64,000 nucleotides of DNA from Burkholderia ubonensis (GTDB lineage Bacteria > Pseudomonadota > Gammaproteobacteria > Burkholderiales > Burkholderiaceae). The translations under genes were made by a program, and so were the position numbers. This document shows, piece after piece, positions 8,989 through 16,334 of this stretch (within the stretch, counting starts at the first letter, position 1; each line of letters opens with the position of its first letter). The notes beneath the pieces were generated by a model. That model had not been told where the DNA came from. It worked only from the letters and a program-made list of their open reading frames with translations, and searched no databases. Location of the stretch: NCBI RefSeq assembly GCF_902833085.1, contig NZ_CADFEB010000016.1:20725-84724 (forward strand). The letters run 5' to 3'.

Positions 8989-9089
8989 CCGGCCCGTTCC
9001 GCGCTGATCGAAGCGCGCCCCTCACCCCCATATCGAAGCGTCTCCGCGCCTGACCAAGGACGCGAGAGCGCCACACCACCGGAGACATC

Positions 9090-10478
9090 ATGGCCAACAC
9101 CGTCAATGCCGCCGGCCGGCTCGACCGGCTGCCGACTTCAAGGTTCCACTGGAAGATACTCGGACTCATCGCCGGCGGCGCATTCCTCGATGCGTTCGAC
9201 ATCTACCTCGCCAACGGCGCGGTCGCGGCCATGGTCAAGGACGGATTCACCGACCTGCGGCATGGCGCGATGTTCGTGTCGTCGACGTTCGTCGGGATGA
9301 TGATCGGCGCGTTCGTCGCCGGCTACGTCGGCGATCGGCTCGGCCGCCGGTACTCGTATCAGCTCAATCTCGCGGTGTTCGGGCTCGCGTCGATCGCCGC
9401 GTGCTTCGCGCCCGACATCGCGTGGCTGATCGCCCTGCGCTTCATCATGGGTATCGGGCTGGGCGCGGAACTGGTCGTCGCGGCCGGCACGCTCGCCGAA
9501 TTCGTGCCGCCCGAGACACGCGGCAAATGGGTGTCGCTGCTCGCGATCATCACCAACAGCGGCCTCTTTGCCGCGCTGGCCGCAGGGTACTGGATCATTC
9601 CGCATCTCGGCTGGCGCTACATGTTCGCGCTGGCCGGTGCCGGTGCGCTGGTCGTCTGGTTCATGCGCAAGCGGATGCCGGAATCGCCGCGCTGGCTCGA
9701 ATCGGTCGGCCGGCTGGACGAAGCCGAAGCGACACTTGCCGCGATCGAGCGCGAGGTGAGCGAGCAGGTCGGCACGCTGCCGCCGGTGCGGCGCACGATC
9801 GACCTGCACGTCGGCAAGGTGCCGATCGGCGTGCTGTTTTCGAAGGGGATGCGCGGGCGCACCGTGGTCGCCGCGCTGACTGCGATCGGCGTCAACGTGG
9901 GGCTCTATGGCTTCATCGCGTGGCTGCCGACCTTCTTCGTCACGCAGGGGCTGTCCGTCGTCAAGTCGCTCGGGTTCGTATTCCTGATGTCGATCGGCTC
10001 GCCGGTCGGCGGCCTGATCGGCTACCTGATCGCGGACCGTATCGGTCGCGCGAGGGGGATCGTGATCGCGTCGATTCTCAGCATCGCGCTCGGCTGGCTG
10101 TACGTGTCGCTGCGCGATACGGCGGCGATCATCCTGGTCGGGTTCTGTCTCGTCAGTGCGATCTACACGATCACGACGCTCGGGCTGTTCGGCTACATCC
10201 CCGAACTGTTCCCGACCGAAGTACGGCTGCGCGGCACCGGTGCGGCGGGCATGTGCGGACGGATGTCGTCGATCGGCACGCCCGCGCTGGCGCTCGCGCT
10301 CTATCAGGCGTTCGGGGTATCGGGCGTGATCGCGATGATCAGCGCGACGCTCGGCGTGCTGTGTGTCGCGATCGGGCTGCTGCGCGTCGAAACCGGACGG
10401 CAGGCGCTGGAAGAAGTCGCGCCGGGCACGGACGGCGCGGACGGCGCGGCGGTCAGCCCGGGGGTATCGCAAGCCTGA
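9090..10478 (+). CDS. MFS carrier, probably for itaconate or a related dicarboxylate
   Basis: The 462-residue protein has twelve predicted helices in the sugar/metabolite-porter style: GYVGDRLGRRYSYQL after helix 2, RFIMGIGLGAELVVA, PETRGKW, RMPESPRWLESVGR before the central loop, and GYIPELFPTEVRLRGTG late. GGAG lies nine bases before ATG 9090. The gene follows ict by 101 bases on the same strand. P. aeruginosa uses a TRAP system at this position, so an MFS carrier is a lineage difference. The substrate is inferred from context only. Confidence 0.8.
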   Translation: MANTVNAAGRLDRLPTSRFHWKILGLIAGGAFLDAFDIYLANGAVAAMVKDGFTDLRHGAMFVSSTFVGMMIGAFVAGYVGDRLGRRYSYQLNLAVFGLASIAACFAPDIAWLIALRFIMGIGLGAELVVAAGTLAEFVPPETRGKWVSLLAIITNSGLFAALAAGYWIIPHLGWRYMFALAGAGALVVWFMRKRMPESPRWLESVGRLDEAEATLAAIEREVSEQVGTLPPVRRTIDLHVGKVPIGVLFSKGMRGRTVVAALTAIGVNVGLYGFIAWLPTFFVTQGLSVVKSLGFVFLMSIGSPVGGLIGYLIADRIGRARGIVIASILSIALGWLYVSLRDTAAIILVGFCLVSAIYTITTLGLFGYIPELFPTEVRLRGTGAAGMCGRMSSIGTPALALALYQAFGVSGVIAMISATLGVLCVAIGLLRVETGRQALEEVAPGTDGADGAAVSPGVSQA

Positions 10479-10518
10479 TTGCCGACGGACGGGCATACCG
10501 GCCGCGACAAAAAAGAAC

Positions 10519-10546
10519 GCCGGCCCCGGTTGATACCCGGGCCGGC
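10519..10546. terminator. Bidirectional terminator between convergent MFS and lyase genes
   Basis: GCCGGCCC and GGGCCGGC form a strong stem around a short loop. Six A residues (10509-10514) lie on the left, which become the T-run for transcripts of the minus-strand lyase gene. Placement between convergent genes supports termination from both sides. Confidence 0.8.
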
Positions 10547-10663
10547 TTCCTCGTCGAAGATGCACGTAACAGGTCCGGGCAACCCGACCCGCCGCCGATG
10601 ACGATCACGGCATGGGTTCCATCGATTCGCGTCGGCCGTATTGCGCGAGTACATCGCTGCGCA

Positions 10664-11560
10664 TCATTCGCCGGCCGCCTCGTTCGAAGCGGCTTCGACG
10701 GCAGCGGCCAGCCCGGCGATCCGCGTGGCGCGCAACAGCACGGGCCGATCGACCATCTTGCCGTCGACGGTCACCACGCCGCCGCTGGAATCGCGCATCG
10801 CATCGAGAATCCGGCGCGCCCAGCGAACCTCGTCCTCGCTCGGTCGGTAGCACTTGTGCACGAACCCGATCTGTTTCGGATGGATGCAGAGCTTCGCACC
10901 GAAACCCAGTTGCTTGCCGTTGAACGCGTCGCGCTCGATCCGTTCTCCGTCGTGAATATCCGGCGTCACGCCGTCGACCGGCGCTTCGATGCCGGCGACC
11001 CTCGACACCAACGCGAGCTGCGAGCGGAAGTGATTGAGCGGCACGCCATCGTCCGACATGCCCATGTCCGCGATGAAATCGAGCGTGCCGAACATCAGCC
11101 GCTCGACGTACGGCGCTTTCGCGATATCGAGCGCGTTCCACATGCCGTTCGCGCTTTCGATCAGCGGATAGACGGGCACGCGCCGGCGCGCGAGCGCGAC
11201 GGCGGTGCACACGTCGTCGGCGCTCTCGGCCTTCGGAAGCACGATGCCGGCCACGCCCTTCAACGCACCGAGCGCGGCGTCGGCCTCGAACCACGGCGTG
11301 TGCCGCGCGTTGATCCGAACGAGCACCGGGTGCGCGGGTGAAATCCACCGTGCCATCGCGTCGCGCGCCGACGTTTTCGCTTCAGGCTCGACGGCATCTT
11401 CGAGATCGATGATGACCGCATCGGCGCCGCTTGCGAGCGCCTTGTCGAACCGCTCTGGCTTGTTCCCCGGCACGAACAGGTAAGACTGGGCAGGCATCGA
11501 GCGTCCGCCGCCGGCTCGATGCGCGGCGTCGCCGGCGGATAGCGCGGCATCAGATGGCAT
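10664..11560 (-). CDS. ccl: (S)-citramalyl-CoA lyase (CitE/HpcH family)
   Basis: ATG 11560 is preceded by GGAGGTG six bases away, so the 298-residue form is chosen over ATG 11497, although the first 21 residues are outside the family core. CitE motifs are present: SYLFVPGNKPERFDKALASGADAVIIDLEDAVEP, VLVRINARHTPWFEAD, GIVLPKAES, YPLIESANGMWNA and GFGAKLCIHPKQI. It would split (S)-citramalyl-CoA into acetyl-CoA and pyruvate, the last itaconate step. It converges on the ich-ict operon instead of being in it. A general malyl/HMG-CoA lyase role is the alternative. Confidence 0.8.
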   Translation of the reverse strand: MPSDAALSAGDAAHRAGGGRSMPAQSYLFVPGNKPERFDKALASGADAVIIDLEDAVEPEAKTSARDAMARWISPAHPVLVRINARHTPWFEADAALGALKGVAGIVLPKAESADDVCTAVALARRRVPVYPLIESANGMWNALDIAKAPYVERLMFGTLDFIADMGMSDDGVPLNHFRSQLALVSRVAGIEAPVDGVTPDIHDGERIERDAFNGKQLGFGAKLCIHPKQIGFVHKCYRPSEDEVRWARRILDAMRDSSGGVVTVDGKMVDRPVLLRATRIAGLAAAVEAASNEAAGE

Positions 11561-11702
11561 CGATCACCTCCGGAACCCGTCCGGCTTGCGCAACGCCGAG
11601 AGACATCTTCACGTTCACAATGTCGACGCACGTGTCGTCCGACTTCATGCGGACCTTCACGTTGCAGTCGACCACCCGCTTCACTGCTACCACGATCTTC
11701 AC
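11550..11702 (-). pseudogene. etfB: Remnant of the electron-transfer flavoprotein beta subunit
   Basis: A GTG at 11702 with GGAGGAG before it opens a frame reading VKIVVAVKRVVDCNVKV and then DIVNVKMS, the signature N-terminus of EtfB. After about 34 residues the similarity stops abruptly; about 16 unrelated codons follow before a stop at 11550 that overlaps the ccl start by ten bases. Several normally conserved positions are changed (Tyr to Cys, two Gly to Asp/Cys, Ala to Val). Normal EtfB is about 250 residues, so this is a decayed fragment. Its intact ribosome-binding site could still allow translation into ccl. Confidence 0.75.
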
Positions 11703-11919
11703 GCGTCGCTCCTCCATCCGTTCGTCAGCATCGTCCAATTTCGCAGGCCATTACACGCGGAATTCCGTACGCTGACAACTATCGATTGGCTCTGCCGGCC
11801 ATAGCCCGAGCCTATTGGCCGCTTCATCTTCCGATCGGGACTGGTTCTGGTCAGGGTCAGCCGGGCGACCTTCCTGCCAGTCGGTTATCGACTGTCCATG
11901 AAATCCCGGGAACGCCGTG

Positions 11920-13038
11920 CTAGTCGTTCGCGTATTCCAGCTGCAACGCAATCCACTCTGACGTAGCGGCGCCATAGCGCGCCGCTATATCTCCCAGCGC
12001 ACCGGGCAGCACGGCATCTCCACGCCGCCCGTCCGGCATCGTCACCCGCGCGCGCTCGATACTCTCCGGCCGGGTCAACAACCTCAACCCGTGCCTTGAT
12101 ATGACCTCCCGCCCCTCTCCCGTCGCAACGACATCGCTGCGCCACGTCCGTGCCCACGCATCCGCAGTCAACGCGACCGGCAATTCGTCAAAACCGGGCT
12201 CGACCGGCAGATCGAGCGTCTCGTGCCGCCAGAACGCTACGCGATTCGTCAGCGCGGTCACCACCGTACGCGCGGTCAACCCATATCGGCTGCCGTCGTG
12301 TGCGTCGCTCCAGGCTTGCACACCGATGCTCCGCGCAGTCTCACGCGCCGCCGCGGGCCCGGCAAGCGCGCTCACCAGCGCAAGCGAGGCGGGAATGGAC
12401 GCCGACACGCCGCTCGTCGTCATCACATTGCCGTCCATCACGTAGCGGCGATCGTCAACCCAGGTCGTATCGGCAAACTGGCGGCGCAGGCCGCCGCGCG
12501 AGTACCAGTGAGACGTCGCAGTATGATGCCGCAGCAGTCCGGCATTCGCGAGCACCGCCGCGCCGTCGCAGATCGCCACCATCGTCGCACCGGCAGCCGC
12601 CTGCTTTTGCAGCCATGCCAATACCGCAGGTCGGTCGGCGCGATGCATCGCGGGCACGATCACGACATCCGCCCCGGCAGGTATCGCGGCATCGAAACGG
12701 TCGAAGGTCGTATCGGCGAGCATGCGCAGCGCGGGCATCAATTCGACGGGCCCCGCATCGACCGACACGGCGACGACATCAACCGCACCGGACGCCTTCA
12801 GGATCGAATAGGGAACGATGAAATCGGTCGTCTCCGTTCCCATGTTGTCCGCGACGATCGCAACGAGCGGCCGCTTGCGCCCGCCCTTTGGCGCGGACAC
12901 CGTCAGCGCCTGTGTGTCCGGCAACATGCGCTCCGCCGGCGCATGCGCCGACGCACCCCACGCCCACGCACAAAACTGCATGCAGGCAAACAGCGCCACC
13001 GTCGTGCGCGTCGCCCTGTTCCTCGTTCTTTCCAGCAT
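11920..13038 (-). CDS. Exported DJ-1/PfpI-family protein
   Basis: This is a 372-residue protein. The N-terminus has basic residues, a hydrophobic stretch (ATRTTVALFACMQFCAWAWGASAHA) and a likely signal cleavage near residue 32. A DJ-1/PfpI domain follows (about 56-230) with LVAIVADNMGTETTDFIVPYSILKASG and the nucleophile elbow VAICDGAAVLANAGLL, where Cys157 takes the usual Cys position. The last 140 residues are of unknown function. It is head to head with a GlxA-type regulator carrying the same kind of domain. A periplasmic amidase-like or binding role is possible; the substrate is unknown. Confidence 0.8.
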   Translation of the reverse strand: MLERTRNRATRTTVALFACMQFCAWAWGASAHAPAERMLPDTQALTVSAPKGGRKRPLVAIVADNMGTETTDFIVPYSILKASGAVDVVAVSVDAGPVELMPALRMLADTTFDRFDAAIPAGADVVIVPAMHRADRPAVLAWLQKQAAAGATMVAICDGAAVLANAGLLRHHTATSHWYSRGGLRRQFADTTWVDDRRYVMDGNVMTTSGVSASIPASLALVSALAGPAAARETARSIGVQAWSDAHDGSRYGLTARTVVTALTNRVAFWRHETLDLPVEPGFDELPVALTADAWARTWRSDVVATGEGREVISRHGLRLLTRPESIERARVTMPDGRRGDAVLPGALGDIAARYGAATSEWIALQLEYAND

Positions 13039-13126
13039 CGCCCGCCCGCGTTAATCGATTGCAAGACTGGAAAATTACAAGGATCATGCCCGCGGTCACA
13101 AGGACAACTCCACCGCACTTTCTGCC

Positions 13127-14137
13127 ATGTCTCAGTCAATCCGTCCGGCGCGCGACATCGTCGTCGTCGGCTTAGAAGGCGTGCAGTCGCTCGACATCAC
13201 CGGTCCGATGGAAGTGTTCGCGGTCGCGAACCGTTACCTGCCGGATCATGCCGCACCCTATCGGCTCACGCTCGCATCGCAGCTCGGCGACGACATCGTC
13301 ACGCACGCCGGGTTGCGACTCGCCGGCCCAACCGCACTCACGGCACTGCCCGAGCACATCGACACGATCATCATCGCCGGCGGCAGCGATGCCGCGCTGC
13401 GTCACGCGGCATCGGACGCCGGCGTGCTGCCCTGGCTGCGCACGCGCATTGCAAACACGCGTCGAATCGCCAGCATCTGCACGGGTGCGTTCGTGCTTGC
13501 CGCGGGCGGCTGGCTAAACGGAAAACGGGCGACCACGCACTGGATGCAGTGTTCGACTCTGCAGGCACTGTGTCCCGACGCTCGCGTCGAGCCGGACGCG
13601 ATCTATGTCAGTGATCCGCCGTTCCATACCTCGGCCGGCGTGACGGCCGGCATCGACCTGTGTCTCGCGCTTGTCGAGGCAGACTGCGGCGCACCGACCG
13701 CGCTCGCGGTCGCACGCGAACTCGTGCTTTTCGTGCACCGTCCCGGCGGTCAAGCACAGTTCAGCGTCGGACTCGAGATTCAGGCGAACGCGACGCCGCG
13801 CATGCGGTCCCTGCTCACCGCCATCATCGACGATCCGACCGGCAATCTCGGCGTGCCAGCCCTGGCAGCACGCCTGCACATGAGCGAGCGGACGCTCGCC
13901 CGCCATTTCCGCGAGCAAACCGGATTGTCGCCCGTGCAGTTCGTCCTGGCAGCACGGATCGAACGCGCGAAGTCTCTGCTGGAGCAGGCCGACTGGCCGC
14001 TCGAACGGATAGCGCAACGCGCGGGATTCGGCAGCGTGGACGCTTTGCAGCGCGCGTTCGCCAAGCATGCAGGCGTGTCACCGAGCGATTATCGTGCGCG
14101 CTTTGGCAAGCGGCACAACGCGCCGCCGACAACATAG
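13127..14137 (+). CDS. GlxA-type AraC-family regulator with DJ-1 domain
   Basis: The 336-residue protein has an N-terminal DJ-1/PfpI-like domain (about 8-190), with LEGVQSLDITGPMEVFAVANRYL and SICTGAFVLAAGGWLNGKRATTHW. A C-terminal AraC HTH pair follows (about 235-330), with LAARLHMSERTLARHFREQTG and IAQRAGFGSVDALQRAFAKHAGVSPSDYR. Unlike many GlxA regulators it keeps the nucleophile Cys. It probably controls the divergent exported DJ-1 protein across the 88-bp gap. The effector is unknown. Confidence 0.88.
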   Translation: MSQSIRPARDIVVVGLEGVQSLDITGPMEVFAVANRYLPDHAAPYRLTLASQLGDDIVTHAGLRLAGPTALTALPEHIDTIIIAGGSDAALRHAASDAGVLPWLRTRIANTRRIASICTGAFVLAAGGWLNGKRATTHWMQCSTLQALCPDARVEPDAIYVSDPPFHTSAGVTAGIDLCLALVEADCGAPTALAVARELVLFVHRPGGQAQFSVGLEIQANATPRMRSLLTAIIDDPTGNLGVPALAARLHMSERTLARHFREQTGLSPVQFVLAARIERAKSLLEQADWPLERIAQRAGFGSVDALQRAFAKHAGVSPSDYRARFGKRHNAPPTT

Positions 14138-14529
14138 GTCGGCAATTGGCTCCAATGCTTCCCTGACACCAACGCACATTTGCGCGCATCGCAATTTCCT
14201 TCGCAGCAGACACGCAGCGGCTGCCAAGGCGATTCAGGCGCGGGTTCCAAATTCCGCTGCGTCGACCGTCCAGCCGTCAAGATGCGGGCCCTGTCGAGCG
14301 AACCGGTCGACCCGGCATTGCCCGCGAAACGTCACGCCGAAGCCCCGGTGCCGTGCACGCCCGGCTGACGTACCCGCTTCGACCAAACCTGGCCCGCCGC
14401 ACACGTTTGCGCCCACGCCGCGCCGATTCGCTTCGCATCCGGACCTCGATTTCCTCGCTTGCCTGCCGTTAACCCGGATTTCAGCGCAGCCCGTTTTATC
14501 TCACCGGTCTTCCCTTTCGAGCGCGTAGC
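14138..14529. other. Non-coding gap before the diguanylate cyclase
   Basis: About 390 bases hold no frame with coding character on either strand; the open frames across it are overlaps of neighbouring genes. No clear hairpin or operator was seen. It should contain the cyclase promoter. Confidence 0.5.
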
Positions 14530-16050
14530 ATGCCCGCATCCATCTCCATCGAAAAGATCGCCGACTGGGCGGGACGAAACCATCTTGTCGTCGGCGCGAT
14601 CGGCACACTGATGTCGCTCACTGCGCTGGGCCTCAGCGCGATGACGCTCTGGGCCGCGAGAAGCGAAGTCGTCGAGCACGCGCATGAAACGTCGCGCAAC
14701 GTCACCGCGGTGCTGGTCAGCGAGATCGCGCGGACCGTCGACACGTCCAACAACGCGTTGACGTCGCTCGCCGCCGATCTCGGCAGGCCGGCGGTCCGAC
14801 GCATGGATGCCGGGCTGCGGCACGATCTGCTGTTCCAGCGCGCGGCCGCGCAATACGTGACCGGGATGGGCGTGACGGACCGGTTCGGCCAGTTGATCGA
14901 CGGCTGCTGCGGCCCGTCTCACCACTGGAACTTCAGCGATCGCGACTACTTCAAGGTCCATCGCGACGCGGCGAACGTCGGCCTTTACGTGTCCGAGGCC
15001 TATCGCGCGCGCTCGCGCGGCGACACGAAGTCCATCGCGCTCTCCCGGCGCATCGAAGGGCCGGACCACGCGTTCAACGGGATCGCGGTCGTCGCCATCG
15101 ACCTCGACTATTTCGATCAGCTGCTTTCCCGGCTGAACGTCGGGCCGCACGGCATCAGCGCGATCCTGCGCGCGGACGGCACCATCCTCGCCAGAAATCC
15201 GCCGCTGAGCGATCACCAGATGATCCGCCTGGGCCGATCGAGGGCGTTCGACCGCATGCTGAGCCAGGACTCGGGATTCTATGCGTCCTGCTCGCGCATC
15301 GACGGAACCTTGCGGCTCTATACGTTCCAGCGGGTGCCGGGTACGCCGCTGATTGCGGTGGTCGCCCCCGCCGAGCACGACGTGCTGGCCGGCTTCGTAC
15401 GCATGTCATGGTCGGTCGGCGTGCCGGCATCGATCATCTGCGCGCTCTTCTGCGCCGTCGTCTGGCTGCTCGCATTCGCGTTGCGGGACAATCTTCGCAA
15501 GCAGACACGGCTGACCGATCTCACCCGCACCGATCCGCTGACGGGCCTGCGCAACCGCCGCGCGCTCGATGTCGCGCTGGCCGACGAATGGGAACGGCTC
15601 CAGCGCGGTAACGACGCCAGCCTGTCGGTGCTGTTCATCGATGCCGACCACTTCAAGCAGTACAACGACAGATATGGGCATGCGCAAGGTGACGCGGCGC
15701 TGAGGTTCCTGGCCGAATGCATCCGTGCTCACACGCGCCGGCGCGGCGATATCGCCGCGCGTTACGGCGGCGAAGAGTTCGTCGCGGTGCTGCCGGACAC
15801 GGATGAAAGCGGCGCCGCGAAAGTCGCGGAGGCCATTCGCCGGGAAGTGGAATGCAACCGGCTCGCCGGACTTGCCGAGGCGGTTCCCGCCTTTACGGTG
15901 AGCATCGGATGCGCGACCGCCCGCCATCCGCACACACCGTCCATCGACGCGCTGTCGCGTCAAGCGGACCTCGCGCTGTACACCGCCAAGCGCCAGGGAC
16001 GAAACCGCGTCTGCCGCGCACCGGCGGAGCAGCGCGCGCATGCGGCGTGA
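14530..16050 (+). CDS. Membrane diguanylate cyclase with periplasmic sensor domain
   Basis: The 506-residue protein starts with a membrane helix (about 17-38). A periplasmic region of about 250 residues follows, with the Cache-like stretch HHWNFSDRDYFKVHRDA and a second helix at about 290-320. A complete GGEEF domain ends the protein (DLTRTDPLTGLRNRRALDVAL, FIDADHFKQYNDRYGHAQGD, RYGGEEF at about 412-417). The GGEEF motif is intact and an RxxD inhibitory site (RRGD) lies five residues before it. It should make cyclic di-GMP in response to an external signal. No EAL domain is present. It appears to be a single-gene unit. Confidence 0.92.
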   Translation: MPASISIEKIADWAGRNHLVVGAIGTLMSLTALGLSAMTLWAARSEVVEHAHETSRNVTAVLVSEIARTVDTSNNALTSLAADLGRPAVRRMDAGLRHDLLFQRAAAQYVTGMGVTDRFGQLIDGCCGPSHHWNFSDRDYFKVHRDAANVGLYVSEAYRARSRGDTKSIALSRRIEGPDHAFNGIAVVAIDLDYFDQLLSRLNVGPHGISAILRADGTILARNPPLSDHQMIRLGRSRAFDRMLSQDSGFYASCSRIDGTLRLYTFQRVPGTPLIAVVAPAEHDVLAGFVRMSWSVGVPASIICALFCAVVWLLAFALRDNLRKQTRLTDLTRTDPLTGLRNRRALDVALADEWERLQRGNDASLSVLFIDADHFKQYNDRYGHAQGDAALRFLAECIRAHTRRRGDIAARYGGEEFVAVLPDTDESGAAKVAEAIRREVECNRLAGLAEAVPAFTVSIGCATARHPHTPSIDALSRQADLALYTAKRQGRNRVCRAPAEQRAHAA

Positions 16051-16221
16051 CGCGCGGATCGATCCGCGCTTTTCACGCTATATCTCGACCATATGAAGCA
16101 CGCCTGATTCGCACTCGTCGGTCCGCACCCAACCCATAGCGATAAAAATATCCGCTCACCCACGGCGGCCGCATCGGTTGCCGGCCGCTTCGCGTCACAC
16201 GCAACAGCACGACTTTACGAT

Positions 16222-16242
16222 TGCAAATGCCTCTCATTTGCA
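16222..16242. promoter_or_regulatory. Fur-box-like palindrome upstream of the TonB receptor
   Basis: TGCAAATG and CATTTGCA are perfect arms around CCTCT; the inner 19 bp has the length and AT-rich dyad form of Fur boxes. It lies 93 bases before the receptor start. An iron-repressed receptor promoter is the simplest reading. Confidence 0.6.
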
Positions 16243-16334
16243 TTAAATTTCCGCGCAAATGTACTGTTTGGAACACAGACGTCGGCGTGAGGCCGTCCGC
16301 CGTGCCCGAACGCAGACCACATCAAGGGACGGGT

